A stretch of DNA of 35,477 bases from an uncultured Collinsella sp. (GCA_934621885.1 CAKTUH010000008.1:1-35477); one strand, 5' to 3'. Positions 1-8,449 are shown, counted from the stretch's first letter. Numbers and translations are program-made. Notes: generated from the sequence alone by a model not told the origin.

Positions 1-1560
1 GACGAGAAGTTCACGACCCTCGACGGCGAGGAGCGCGTGCTCGACGCCGGCATGGGCCTGATCACCGACGGCGAGCGCCCCGTGGCGCTGGCCGGTGTTA
101 TGGGCGGCATGGATTCCGAGATCGAGGACGACACCGTTGACGTGATGGTCGAGAGCGCCTGCTTCAACGCCGGCCGCACCTCGCACACCAGCCGCGACCT
201 GTCGCTGATCTCCGACGCCTCCATCCGTTTTGAGCGCCAGGTCGACGAGACCGGCTGCGTGGACGTCGCCAACGTCACGTGCGCGCTCATCGAGGAGATC
301 GCCGGTGGCGAGGTTGCTCCCGGTTACATCGACGTGTTCCCCGCGCCCAAGACCATCGACAGCATTAAGCTGCGCCTGGCCCGCGTGCACGCCATCTGCG
401 GCGCCGATATCGAGCCCGACTTCATCGAGCGCTCGCTCACCCGCCTGGGCTGCACCGTGGAGCGTGACGGCGAGGACTTCATGGTCACCCCGCCGAGCTT
501 CCGCCCCGACCTGCCGCGTGAGATTGACCTGATCGAGGAGGTCCTGCGCCTGTGGGGCATGGGCCGCGTGACGGCGACCATCCCGGCTGCCAAGAACCAC
601 ATCGGTGGCCTGACCCGCGAGCAGAAGCTCACCCGCAAGGTCGGTGAGATCCTGCGCGCCTGCGGCCTCAACGAGACCACGACCTTTGGCTTTGCCGCCC
701 CGGGCGACCTGGAGAAGATCGGCATGTCCACCGAGGGTCGCGGCTGCCCCGTGGTACTCATGAACCCGCTGGTGGCCGAACAGACCGAGATGCGTCGTTC
801 ACTGCTGTCGGGCTTGCTGCAGTCCGTGGCCTACAACGAGGCCCACGGCACGCCCAACGTGCATCTGTACGAGGTCGGCAGCCTGTTCCACGGTCGCGAG
901 AACGCCAGCCTGCCCAAGGAGACCAAGTCCGTGGCGGGCGTGCTTTCGGGCCAGTGGAGCGAGCAGTCCTGGAACATGAAATACCGCAAGCTGCGTTTCT
1001 TCTTTGGCAAGGGCATTGTCGAGGAGCTGCTCGCCCAGCTGCGCATCGAGAAGGTTCGCTTCCGTCCCGTCGAGGGCGAGGGCTATGCCTTCTTGCAGCC
1101 GGGTCGTGCGGCCGAGGTGCTCTCGGGCGGTACCGTGCTGGGCTGGGTCGGCGAGATCCATCCCGAGGCACGAGAGGCCTGCGGCATCGATGAGGTTGTC
1201 GTTGCCTTTGAGCTCGACCTGGACAAGCTGATCAAGGGCGCTCGCAACCAGGAGAACTACCGCGAGTTCTCGCAGTACCCGGCCGTTGAGCATGACCTGG
1301 CTATCGTGGTCGACAACTCCGTGACCTGCGAGGACCTTGAGCGCCGCATCACCAGCGCCGGCGGCAAGCTGCTCGAGGGCGTGCGCCTGTTCGACGTGTA
1401 CCGCGACCCGATCCGCATCGGTGCGGGCAAGAAGTCCATGGCCTTCGCGCTTACGTATCGCTCTGACGACCACACGCTCACCAGCGAAGAGGTCGAGAAG
1501 GCGCACCAGAAGATCGTCACCAAGGTGTGCAAGGGCGTAAACGGCGAGGTTCGCGGCTAG
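1..1560 (+). CDS. pheT: Phenylalanyl-tRNA synthetase beta subunit, 5'-truncated
   Basis: Beta chain of the heterotetrameric cytoplasmic PheRS, which charges tRNA-Phe together with PheS. The reading frame is open from base 1, so the true start and the N-terminal part (EMAP-like and B1 domains) lie outside the window; about 519 codons remain. Visible parts: a B3/B4 editing-domain end with the GVMGG motif, a B5-like region (around bases 370-640), a catalytic-like module, and a C-terminal FDX-ACB anticodon-binding domain (about 1260-1550, beginning YPAVEHDLAIVVD). It stops with TAG at 1558-1560. pheS is expected just upstream. The family assignment is secure; the symbol follows from the domain order. 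Confidence 0.96.
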   Translation, partial: DEKFTTLDGEERVLDAGMGLITDGERPVALAGVMGGMDSEIEDDTVDVMVESACFNAGRTSHTSRDLSLISDASIRFERQVDETGCVDVANVTCALIEEIAGGEVAPGYIDVFPAPKTIDSIKLRLARVHAICGADIEPDFIERSLTRLGCTVERDGEDFMVTPPSFRPDLPREIDLIEEVLRLWGMGRVTATIPAAKNHIGGLTREQKLTRKVGEILRACGLNETTTFGFAAPGDLEKIGMSTEGRGCPVVLMNPLVAEQTEMRRSLLSGLLQSVAYNEAHGTPNVHLYEVGSLFHGRENASLPKETKSVAGVLSGQWSEQSWNMKYRKLRFFFGKGIVEELLAQLRIEKVRFRPVEGEGYAFLQPGRAAEVLSGGTVLGWVGEIHPEAREACGIDEVVVAFELDLDKLIKGARNQENYREFSQYPAVEHDLAIVVDNSVTCEDLERRITSAGGKLLEGVRLFDVYRDPIRIGAGKKSMAFALTYRSDDHTLTSEEVEKAHQKIVTKVCKGVNGEVRG

Positions 1561-1663
1561 GGCTTGCGACTGAGGCGTGGGCCGTCGGGCGGCGGCATGA
1601 CTGGGCTACCGTCCACCAGCGCCCTGCATCTGTGACATATGTATTGCATTACGGCGTGCTGCT

Positions 1664-1692
1664 TTGTTGGCGGCGCGTCGTTTTGCTATGAT
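1664..1692 (+). promoter_or_regulatory. Sigma-70-type promoter of the nickel transporter operon
   Basis: -35 TTGTTG (1664-1669) and -10 TATGAT (1687-1692) with a 17-bp spacer. The predicted transcription start is near 1699, directly before the NikR-type palindrome. The only open frame across it (from 1639) is an N-terminal extension of nikMN that has no ribosome site. Confidence 0.7.
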
Positions 1693-1702
1693 AGCCGGCG
1701 GC

Positions 1703-1730
1703 GTGTTACGAATCGGCCGATGCGTAACAC
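1703..1730 (+). promoter_or_regulatory. NikR-type operator (GTGTTAC-N14-GTAACAC)
   Basis: Perfect inverted repeat: GTGTTACG at 1703-1710 and CGTAACAC at 1723-1730. Written as 7-bp half-sites it is GTGTTAC-N14-GTAACAC, which I recall as the half-site and spacing described for NikR of Geobacter-type bacteria. It lies just downstream of the predicted start site, where a bound repressor would block transcription when nickel is plentiful. The nikR gene itself is not in the window. Confidence 0.72.
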
Positions 1731-1785
1731 TGACAACATGGTTCAAACGGCGCGCAATCCCACGCGCCGATACCGGGAGGCGTAT

Positions 1786-2871
1786 ATGCACATTCCAGAC
1801 AACTACCTGTCCCCGCAGACCGATGCCGTTATGGCGGTGGCGATGGTGCCCGTATGGGTTCACTGCATCAAGAAAGTGCGCGCCACGCTCGATCGCGAGC
1901 ATATGGCCTTTCTGGGTATTTGCGCTGCGTTCTCCTTCCTGCTCATGATGTTCAACGTGCCGCTGCCCGGCGGCACCACAGGCCACGCCGTCGGCGGCGC
2001 ACTCATCGCGCTGCTGCTGGGCCCCGAGGCCGCGGCTATCGCTGTCTCGGTCGCGCTGGCGCTGCAGGCGCTGCTGTTTGGCGACGGCGGCGTTCTGTCG
2101 TTTGGCGCCAACTGCTTTAACATGGCCTTTGTGCTGCCGTTTGTCGCTGCTATCGTGTTCCGTGCGCTCAACAGCCGTCTGCACGACAAGAGCTGGGGCA
2201 CCTCGGTTTCTGCCATCGTGAGCGGTTGGGTCGGCCTGTGCCTGGCGGCCCTGTGCGCGGCAATCGAGTTTGGTATTCAGCCGATGCTCTTTACCAACGC
2301 TTCGGGCGCGCCGCTGTACTGCCCCTTCCCACTGTCCGTGGCTATTCCGGCCATGTTGATCCCGCATATGCTGGTTGCCGGCGTGATCGAGGGCGTGGCG
2401 ACGGCCGCCATCTACGGTTTCATTAAAAAGACGGCGCCGAGCATTATCGTCGGGCCCGAGGCCGTCGATGGCCAGCTTGCTGCCGAGGGCGCTGCTGCCA
2501 AGAAGACCTCGCTGGTGCCCACGCTCATCTTGGTTGCCGTGCTTGTCGTGGCCACGCCGCTGGGTCTGCTTGCCACCGGTGACGCCTGGGGCGAGTGGGA
2601 CGCCGAGGGTGCCGCCACCGCCGTTCAGGAGGCTGGCGACGACAGCCTGCAGGCTTCGGTTGGCCTCGATACCCCGACGTTTGCCGACGCACTGCCCACG
2701 GGCGATTACCTGCAGGCCTATTCCGAGGAGCAGGGTCTTGGCTTTGCCGGCCAGGCTGCCATGTATATCCTTTCGGGCGTGATTGGCGTTGCAGTGCTCA
2801 CCATCGCGTTCCGCCTGATCTCGCTGACGGTTAGGGAAAGCGGTGCTCATGGCAATGGCCGAGCTGCCTAG
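1786..2871 (+). CDS. nikM: NikMN: fused substrate-capture/accessory protein of a nickel ECF transporter
   Basis: Integral membrane S-component of an energy-coupling-factor metal transporter. It begins MHIPDNYLSP, the CbiM/NikM hallmark in which the N-terminal Met-His loop binds the metal. Several hydrophobic segments follow (roughly residues 15-245), then a C-terminal part (about residues 260-361) with one segment near residue 265, a GDAWGEW stretch, and a last membrane segment. This matches the NikN/PDGLE accessory domain fused to NikM. The ATG at 1786 is chosen because GGGAGG (1775-1780) lies 5 nt upstream and the metal-binding N-terminus must be terminal. Length 361 aa. Nickel rather than cobalt is inferred from the NikN-like fusion and the NikR-type operator. 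Confidence 0.88.
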   Translation: MHIPDNYLSPQTDAVMAVAMVPVWVHCIKKVRATLDREHMAFLGICAAFSFLLMMFNVPLPGGTTGHAVGGALIALLLGPEAAAIAVSVALALQALLFGDGGVLSFGANCFNMAFVLPFVAAIVFRALNSRLHDKSWGTSVSAIVSGWVGLCLAALCAAIEFGIQPMLFTNASGAPLYCPFPLSVAIPAMLIPHMLVAGVIEGVATAAIYGFIKKTAPSIIVGPEAVDGQLAAEGAAAKKTSLVPTLILVAVLVVATPLGLLATGDAWGEWDAEGAATAVQEAGDDSLQASVGLDTPTFADALPTGDYLQAYSEEQGLGFAGQAAMYILSGVIGVAVLTIAFRLISLTVRESGAHGNGRAA

Positions 2872-3685
2872 CTGGCTTGCGGCCGAGGAGCGATACGAGC
2901 CCACGGGTGCTCAGCATCGCGTGATGCAAAAGAACGTCCTGCTCCTGGCGAGCCTGCTTGAGCGGGTTCGCCTGGGCGGTGGCACACACGAGGGCGGGTC
3001 GATTATTGACCGCGCCCTTTCTTGCGTTTCGGCTCCGGTGCGCTTGGTGGGGATATTTGCCTGCGTTCTGTGCGTGTGTCTGACGCAAAGCCCGCTATAC
3101 CTGATGCTAATGGCGGCAACCGCGTTGGTGCTGGTCGCGGTGCGTCCCGCACGTGGGCTGCGTGCGACCTTTGTGCCGGCGCTCGGCGCTGCGGGGCTTG
3201 CGGTGGTTCTGGTGCTGCCTGCCTTGCTGCTGGGCGCGTCTGCCACGGGCGCCATGCTCAAGATCGCGCTCAAGACCTTCATTAATGTGTCGCTGGTGCT
3301 GGGCGTTTCGTGGACGCTTACCTGGAGCCGCATGTCGGCGGCGCTCAAAATGCTGCATCTGCCCGACGAGGTCATCTTTACGTTTGATATGGCGCTCAAG
3401 CATATCGAGGTACTGGGACGCACGGCGCACGATCTGTGCGAATCGGTCATGCTGCGCAGCGTCGGTTCCGCGTCTGCGGGTTTTTCGCGCACCGACTCGC
3501 TGGCGGGTATCATGGGCATGACGTTTATCAAGGCGATGGAGTGCAGCCGCGCGATGGACGAGGCCATGCTCTGCCGCGGCTTTGCCGGTGCGTACCCGGC
3601 GCCTGCACGCGCCGGGTTTGGCTGGCGCGATGCGGTCTATGCGGCCGGCGTGGCGCTGCTGGCGGTGTTGTGTGCCGTGCTGTAG
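2849..3685 (+). CDS. nikQ: NikQ/CbiQ: transmembrane T-component of the nickel ECF transporter
   Basis: EcfT-type membrane protein that couples the S-component NikMN to the ATPase NikO. Hydrophobic segments fall roughly at residues 55-120, 130-150 and 255-275. The cytoplasmic coupling region is recognisable: a helix around KMLHLPDEV and a second conserved helix ending AMDEAMLCRGF. These correspond to the two Ala-Arg-Gly-like coupling helices of the family. The gene overlaps the end of nikMN. Start uncertain: ATG 2849 is used, but GTG 2843 lies closer to the AGGGA at 2833-2837. Product about 278 aa. Confidence 0.87.
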   Translation: MAMAELPSWLAAEERYEPTGAQHRVMQKNVLLLASLLERVRLGGGTHEGGSIIDRALSCVSAPVRLVGIFACVLCVCLTQSPLYLMLMAATALVLVAVRPARGLRATFVPALGAAGLAVVLVLPALLLGASATGAMLKIALKTFINVSLVLGVSWTLTWSRMSAALKMLHLPDEVIFTFDMALKHIEVLGRTAHDLCESVMLRSVGSASAGFSRTDSLAGIMGMTFIKAMECSRAMDEAMLCRGFAGAYPAPARAGFGWRDAVYAAGVALLAVLCAVL

Positions 3686-3728
3686 TGCGGATGGCGGGCT
3701 GTTGATGCAAATAGGGAAGGGCGACGTT

Positions 3729-4499
3729 TTGACGATCGATATGAATAGTGCGGCGGGCACGAACGGTGCGGGCGGCGCCGAGGCCACGCCGCTCATCGAG
3801 TTTCGCGACGTGGTGTTTTCCTATGCGGGCCATACGGTGGTCGACGGCGTTTCGCTGCAGGTGGACCGTGGGGAGCTCGTTGCTCTGCTTGGTCCTAACG
3901 GTTGCGGTAAGACGACGATCATGCGCCTTATTAACGGCCTTGAACTCGCCGACGCAGGAGCATACCTGTTTGACGGGCACGTGATCGATGCGGCGTTTCT
4001 AAAGGATTCCGCGGCCGCTCAGCGTTTTCATCAGCGCGTGGGCTTTGTGTTCCAGAATGCCGACGCGCAGCTCTTTTGCGCCACGGTCGGCGAGGAGGTC
4101 GCGTTTGGTCCCGCCCAGATGGGACTTCCGGCAGACGAGCTCGAGCGCCGCGTGCGCGATGCCATGGGGCTGTTCCAGGTTGCCGATCTTGCCGACGCCT
4201 CGCCTTATCAGCTTTCGGGCGGGCAAAAGAAGCGTGTGGCGCTGGCGGCCGTCGTGTCGATGAATCCGGATATCTTGGTCCTCGACGAGCCTACCAATGG
4301 GCTCGACGAGGATTCATGCGACATCGTGGTCAACTTCTTGTTGGCCTACGTCGCGGCGGGTAAGACGGTCTTGATGAGTACGCATCACCAGGATTTGGTG
4401 CGACGCCTGGGTGCCCGTGCAATCTATATCAATCGATATCATCATGTGGTCGAGGCGCCTTCGCCGTCGTATGGAACCGAAAGCGGTGCTACGGACTAG
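3729..4499 (+). CDS. nikO: NikO/CbiO: ATPase of the nickel ECF transporter
   Basis: ABC-type ATPase that powers nickel uptake. All ABC motifs are present: Walker A GPNGCGKTT, Q-loop around FQNADAQLF, signature LSGGQKKR, Walker B ILVLDEPTNGLD, and H-switch STHHQD. It directly follows nikQ, completing an MN-Q-O operon with a single ATPase, as usual for nickel/cobalt systems. Start choice: TTG 3729 has a good ribosome site (AGGGAAGGG, 3713-3721), whereas ATG 3705 in the same frame has only a weak GGCGGG upstream; either gives an unconserved leader before the ABC domain. About 256 aa from 3729. Confidence 0.9.
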   Translation: MTIDMNSAAGTNGAGGAEATPLIEFRDVVFSYAGHTVVDGVSLQVDRGELVALLGPNGCGKTTIMRLINGLELADAGAYLFDGHVIDAAFLKDSAAAQRFHQRVGFVFQNADAQLFCATVGEEVAFGPAQMGLPADELERRVRDAMGLFQVADLADASPYQLSGGQKKRVALAAVVSMNPDILVLDEPTNGLDEDSCDIVVNFLLAYVAAGKTVLMSTHHQDLVRRLGARAIYINRYHHVVEAPSPSYGTESGATD

Positions 4500-4519
4500 C
4501 TACTGCGTAGAGCGTGCGT

Positions 4520-4538
4520 AGCCGCCCGCGCGGCTTTG
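4520..4538 (+). terminator. Short stem-loop after nikO, possible weak terminator
   Basis: AGCCGC (4520-4525), a 4-nt loop, GCGGCT (4530-4535), then only a short T-run (TTT). GC-rich and correctly placed between nikO and the next gene, but the poor U-tract makes it a weak candidate. A possible -10 (TATAGT, 4548-4553) for the next gene lies just after it, with no good -35. Confidence 0.35.
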
Positions 4539-4578
4539 CCGTGATGGTATAGTTATCCAGGTTTTTATGGGGGTGGCT

Positions 4579-5427
4579 ATGCCAAGCTGGAACATTCATA
4601 TCGCTCAGACGGAGCGTTTGCTGGAGCGCACCGGTGCGCTTGCCAATAGCGTGCGCGACCGCAATGCCTTTTTGTTTGGCTGCGTGGTTCCGGATATCTT
4701 CGTGGGCTATATGGTCCCTGGCATCGCCGATCCCATCCCGTACCGCATTACACACTTTGCCAAGCCTGAGCCCATCCCTAAGCCTCGTGAGCATGAGTTC
4801 TGGGATACCTATGTGGCACCGTTGCTTAAAAGTTCGCCCACCGGTGCGCCGGCCGCGGCGACCTCGATTATCGAGGAACGCGAGCGACTGAACCGCGTAC
4901 ACTATCCCCAGCGCTACAAGGATGCCGAGCCGGTTGCCGGTCCCAGCGCCTGTGAGTTCTCGCTTGCGTCCGAAGATGTGGCGCAGTCACTGCTCGATTT
5001 AACGCTGGGCGTCTGGTCGCATCTGGTAGCCGACACGGTATGGAACACGCGTGTGAACCAGTATCTGGAAGCACACGGCGGCAAGCCGTGCGAGGAGTTC
5101 CGCATTAAAAAACAAGGCGACTTTGACTGGTTTGGCAAGACGCTGGGCATTGTTTCCATCCCGCGTGCGACCGATCGCCTGTATACCGCTGCGACGCGTT
5201 TTGGGCAGTATCCCATCCATAAGGAGTATGTGCTCAAGACCATCGGCGTCATGCACGAGATTGTTCGCGAAAACCCCGGCGAGCCCGATCATCCGCCGTA
5301 TCGCCTGCTAACCGAGGAGTTCTTCGACGCGACGTTTTCCGAGGTCATCGAACTGACCGAGGCCGGCTTCGCCGAGCGCGTGGCCGCTCCCGGCACACCC
5401 GCGGTACCCCTGATCGCCAGCTGCTAG
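4579..5427 (+). CDS. Zinc-dependent phospholipase C-like family protein
   Basis: 282 aa. Resembles the bacterial zinc-dependent phospholipase C fold family. The N-terminus MPSWNIHIAQ places a Trp and a His where the mature enzymes use Trp and His as zinc ligands. FLFGCVVPDIF matches the conserved LxGsxxPDi stretch, and GVWSHLVADTVWN resembles the HxxxD metal-binding helix. No signal peptide is visible, unlike secreted PLC toxins, so the relatives are probably the uncharacterised cytoplasmic hydrolases of this fold. ATG 4579 is chosen over ATG 4567 because GGGGGTGG (4569-4576) precedes it. It converges with the next gene, the two stops overlapping at a CTAG. Substrate unknown. Confidence 0.7.
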   Translation: MPSWNIHIAQTERLLERTGALANSVRDRNAFLFGCVVPDIFVGYMVPGIADPIPYRITHFAKPEPIPKPREHEFWDTYVAPLLKSSPTGAPAAATSIIEERERLNRVHYPQRYKDAEPVAGPSACEFSLASEDVAQSLLDLTLGVWSHLVADTVWNTRVNQYLEAHGGKPCEEFRIKKQGDFDWFGKTLGIVSIPRATDRLYTAATRFGQYPIHKEYVLKTIGVMHEIVRENPGEPDHPPYRLLTEEFFDATFSEVIELTEAGFAERVAAPGTPAVPLIASC

Positions 5428-6497
5428 CTGGGCGGCTTGACGGCGAACAGCTCATCCCAATCGACCAGGAGTTCCCGTCGAAGGGCATCTTCGGCGGCAC
5501 GTTCCTGTTTGGTCTTCGGCGCGTAGGGGAGTCCCGCCTTTTTATGGATGAGCTCAGCGATGTTGTTAAAGCTCTTCGTGTCTTTGATTTGATCGTAGGT
5601 GATCTGGATAACGTCGTAGCCCATGCTTGTGAGGGCGGTGGTGCGCTCGGCATCGGAGAGGCTTGCAGCCTCGCTGTCATGAGTAGAGCGGCCCTGGCAT
5701 TCCAGGATGACGCCCATGCTATCGGTGTTGCTTTCGATAAGGATATCGGCGTAGCAGCAGGTTTTGTCATACAGCGAGCGCGCGGCGTCGCTGAGTGGGA
5801 TGCGGACGTTGTTTGCGATATTGATGCCCAGTCCGCCTTCATCGCGGGGAAGTGAGACGAGCATGGAGGTTTGCACCTCGAAGGGCGAGGCGGTCTGCCC
5901 CGTCATGTGCTCGACCGCCCAACGAAGCTGCTTGACGCCGCGCAGGCCTGCGGCCTGCTTGGCGAACGCAGCGATATCCGCCGCGGCAAGGAGCGGCGTA
6001 CGCTTCCATAAGTTGGTGTCTTTGCCGTTGACGTCTTGGATCCGCTCCCAACCGCAGTTGGGTGGAATGAGCTTAAGCAAGATGGCTTCATCGAGTTGTT
6101 GCCGCGTTCGCTCGCAGGGCTTAAACACTGCAAAGGAGCCGCACATCTCGTAACAGGCCATGAGTAATTGGTTACGTGAGACCTGCGTAGCAAGGTTGAG
6201 CAGCGTGAACTCTGGTGACGAGACATCAAATCCATGCTCAGTCTGCCTAAACGACCCAGGAGGCGGCTCTTGGGTCAACAAGCGGCTGTGGAATAGTTTT
6301 CCGTTAAAGCGATTGCCTCGGGCGCTTACAAATCTCCAAACTGGCTTGCCAAGCAGATCTTCAAATACTGGCTGCTGGGAGTAATGCACAAGGCGATGGT
6401 CATGGTCGGGTGGCAGGATTGCCGGATAGAGCCCCAGTATCTGAGGTGGAATGCGATAGTACTGGAAAGCTGTGGGTCCGCAGGCAAGAAATGACAT
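5424..6497 (-). CDS. Putative PD-(D/E)XK nuclease-like protein, AbiEi/DUF559-like architecture
   Basis: 357 aa, no close relative that I can name. The C-terminal part (residues about 225-310) has the pattern of a small Vsr/DUF559-type nuclease core: YADILIE, then GVILECQG, then a helix with D..R...L and GYDVIQIT. Candidate catalytic residues are D251, E266 and Q268 (D-x14-E-x-Q, a Gln replacing the usual Lys). The N-terminal part includes SSPEFTLLNLA and a YEMCGSF motif, like AbiEi-type proteins common in this class. A defence or DNA-processing role is inferred from the fold only. The start at 6497 has a poor ribosome site. Codon use is less biased than in its neighbours, consistent with accessory DNA. 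No partner toxin gene is adjacent. Confidence 0.6.
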   Translation of the reverse strand: MSFLACGPTAFQYYRIPPQILGLYPAILPPDHDHRLVHYSQQPVFEDLLGKPVWRFVSARGNRFNGKLFHSRLLTQEPPPGSFRQTEHGFDVSSPEFTLLNLATQVSRNQLLMACYEMCGSFAVFKPCERTRQQLDEAILLKLIPPNCGWERIQDVNGKDTNLWKRTPLLAAADIAAFAKQAAGLRGVKQLRWAVEHMTGQTASPFEVQTSMLVSLPRDEGGLGINIANNVRIPLSDAARSLYDKTCCYADILIESNTDSMGVILECQGRSTHDSEAASLSDAERTTALTSMGYDVIQITYDQIKDTKSFNNIAELIHKKAGLPYAPKTKQERAAEDALRRELLVDWDELFAVKPPS

Positions 6498-6544
6498 AGC
6501 AAACCGATCGTTTGAGCGTTGTTTGGGCTAGAAAATGCTACTGG

Positions 6545-6674
6545 TTTCGGAAGTGCGGGGAAAAAGAGAAACAGGCCAAGCACAAGCGGTGTTTGAGCCA
6601 ACTTTATCAGGGGTTTTGTTGAAATAAAAGGGTTTATGCTCAGGGGTAAGCGATTTTTCCCCGCACTTCCGAAA
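6545..6674. repeat. Perfect 21-bp inverted repeat flanking 88 bp
   Basis: Arms at 6545-6565 and 6654-6674 are exact reverse complements (the right arm contains CCCCGCACTTCC flanked by TTTTT and GAAA). Pairing stops at both ends. The element lies in the 422-bp gap (6498-6919) between the start of the nuclease-like gene and the pyk terminator. The interior is AT-richer than the surroundings and encodes no complete peptide. The rest of the gap (6675-6851) shows nothing I can name. Confidence 0.75.
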
Positions 6675-6851
6675 ATGTGATCAGAATAGAGCTTGCTAAA
6701 ACGCTTTAGCAGTCACAGTTGGGGTGTGGGTTCGCCACCGGGCGGACACTATCGATGCTGGGGAGGTTCGTTTCGGGCCTTGAAGGGCGATTTTCGCGTC
6801 CTTTGGTAAAAAAATTTGGCGCAAGCCATGCCGCGTTCCGGCATCGACATA

Positions 6852-6891
6852 CAGAAAAAGGGCCCGGAAGGCGAAGCCTTCCGGGCCCTTT
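6852..6891 (-). terminator. Intrinsic terminator of pyk
   Basis: A perfect 16-bp stem (6857-6872 pairing with 6876-6891) around a 3-nt loop. Read on the minus strand it is followed by CTTTTTCTGT. It sits about 30 nt after the pyk stop. Confidence 0.9.
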
Positions 6892-6919
6892 ACAATGCAA
6901 GTCTGCTTGCAAGTGCGAT

Positions 6920-8380
6920 TTAGCGCACCTGAGCGACGTAAGCGACGTTGGTCGAGGAGACCTTGTCCTCGAGCTGGACGCTCATGCGGGGATCGCCGGC
7001 GGTAGCGACGGTCAAATCGCCAGCCTCGACGTAGCCGAGCTCCTTAGCGGTCTCGATCGCCTTGACGATCGTGCCGTTGACGGTGCCCTGGGTAATCTCG
7101 GCCTGGTGCGGGATAACGCCCCAGTACATGATCATCTGCTGGACGGCCCACTCGTGGCGGGAGAACGCGCAGATCGGCATGTTGGGACGGAAGTGCGAGA
7201 TCAGGCGAGCGGTACGACCGGTGGTCGTCGGCACGGTGATGCACTTGGCGCCAACGGTGGTGGCCATGTTCACAGCGGACATACCCACAACGTTGTTGAC
7301 GACGCGGGTGCCGTGAGCGTCAGCCGGAACCTCGAGCGGAGCGTGGGCCGGGAGGTACTTCTCGGTCTCCATGGCGATGCTGGCCTGCATCTTGACGGCC
7401 TCGACCGGGTACTTACCGGCAGCGGACTCGCCGGACAGCATGACGGCGTCGGTGCCGTCGTAAATGGCGTTAGCAACGTCGGCAACCTCGGCGCGCGTCG
7501 GGCGCGGGTTCTGCTGCATGGAGTCGAGCATCTGCGTAGCGGTGATGACGGGCTTGTAGGCCGCGTTGCACTTGGCGATGATCTCCTTCTGGATGTGCGG
7601 AACGAGCTCGGGCTTGATCTCGATGCCCAGGTCGCCACGGGCGACCATGATGCCGTCGGAAGCCTCGAGGATCTCGTCGAAGTTCTCGACGCCCAGGGCG
7701 CACTCAATCTTCGGGAAGATCGTCACGTGCTCGCCACCGTTCTCGCGGCAAAGCTCGCGGATGCCGCGGACGGACTCGCCGTCACGGATGAAGGAAGCGG
7801 CGATGTAGTCGATGTTCTCGGTCAGGCCAAAGAGGATGTCCTGACGATCGCGCTCGGTGATGGCGGGCAGCGAGATGTTGACGTTGGGCATGTTGACGCC
7901 CTTGCGCTCGCCGATCAGGCCGTCGTTCTTGACGACGCAGGTCATGTCCTGGCCGTCGACGGACTCGACCTCGAGGGCAACCAGGCCGTCGTCGATCAGG
8001 ATGAGGGAGCCCTTCTCGACCTCGGAAGGCAGAGCCAGGTAGTCGAGGGAGATGTGCTCAGAGGTGCCGTGGAAATCCTCGGACGTGGGCTGAGCGGTGA
8101 CGACGATCTTGTCGCCAGTCTTGACGGCAACCTTCTTGCCGTCGACCAGAAGGCCGGTGCGGACCTCGGGGCCCTTGGTGTCGAGCAGGATGCCGACGGG
8201 CAGACCGAGCTCCTTGGAAATACGACGGACGCGCTCGATGCGACCGTGGTGCTCGTCGTAGGATCCGTGCGAGAAGTTAAAACGGGCAACGTTCATGCCC
8301 GCCTTGATCATCTCGCGGATGGTCTCGTCGCTATCGCAGGCGGGACCCATGGTGCATACAATCTTGGTGCGCTTGTACAT
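6920..8380 (-). CDS. pyk: Pyruvate kinase
   Basis: 486 aa, the usual length for a bacterial pyruvate kinase without the extra C-terminal PEP-utiliser-like domain. It makes pyruvate and ATP from phosphoenolpyruvate and ADP in the last step of glycolysis. Seen in order: N-terminal TKIVCTMGPA, NFSHGS, the B-domain (about residues 70-170), FPKIE with the catalytic Lys, MVARGDLGIEI with the metal and substrate ligands, ITATQMLDSM, SGESAAGKYP, and the C-terminal regulatory domain. A GGAGGT ribosome site precedes the ATG at 8378-8380. The gene is monocistronic: its own promoter lies in the gap shared with the divergent ATPase gene and its own terminator at 6852-6891. Confidence 0.97.
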   Translation of the reverse strand: MYKRTKIVCTMGPACDSDETIREMIKAGMNVARFNFSHGSYDEHHGRIERVRRISKELGLPVGILLDTKGPEVRTGLLVDGKKVAVKTGDKIVVTAQPTSEDFHGTSEHISLDYLALPSEVEKGSLILIDDGLVALEVESVDGQDMTCVVKNDGLIGERKGVNMPNVNISLPAITERDRQDILFGLTENIDYIAASFIRDGESVRGIRELCRENGGEHVTIFPKIECALGVENFDEILEASDGIMVARGDLGIEIKPELVPHIQKEIIAKCNAAYKPVITATQMLDSMQQNPRPTRAEVADVANAIYDGTDAVMLSGESAAGKYPVEAVKMQASIAMETEKYLPAHAPLEVPADAHGTRVVNNVVGMSAVNMATTVGAKCITVPTTTGRTARLISHFRPNMPICAFSRHEWAVQQMIMYWGVIPHQAEITQGTVNGTIVKAIETAKELGYVEAGDLTVATAGDPRMSVQLEDKVSSTNVAYVAQVR

Positions 8381-8443
8381 TCAGACCTCCATCTGACATC
8401 GTCTTGCGCTGATAGATAAACCATAAGAAATAAAACCGAGAAG

Positions 8444-8449
8444 ATTATA
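8444..8449 (-). promoter_or_regulatory. -10 element of the pyk promoter
   Basis: Read on the minus strand this is TATAAT, about 64 nt upstream of the pyk start. The -35 region at the normal distance is poor, so the assignment rests on the perfect -10 and the position. Confidence 0.5.

Noticed and set aside
1561..1785. Cobalamin riboswitch upstream of the transporter
   Set aside because: The leader after the predicted start site is under 100 nt and has no B12-box-like sequence; a NikR-type palindrome explains regulation better.
1606..2904. A 432-codon minus-strand frame opposite nikMN
   Set aside because: Composition typical of an antisense shadow; nikMN is clearly coding.
5424..6497. Classical AbiE toxin-antitoxin module
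   Set aside because: No AbiEii-type nucleotidyltransferase gene is adjacent.
6600..6680. Short peptide frame ending in the right arm of the 21-bp inverted repeat
   Set aside because: No start codon with a ribosome site.
6719..8419. A 566-codon open frame on the plus strand opposite pyk
   Set aside because: It is the shadow of the GC-rich pyk gene: low-complexity Asp/Gly/Val/Leu composition, no motif, and pyk is unambiguous on the other strand.
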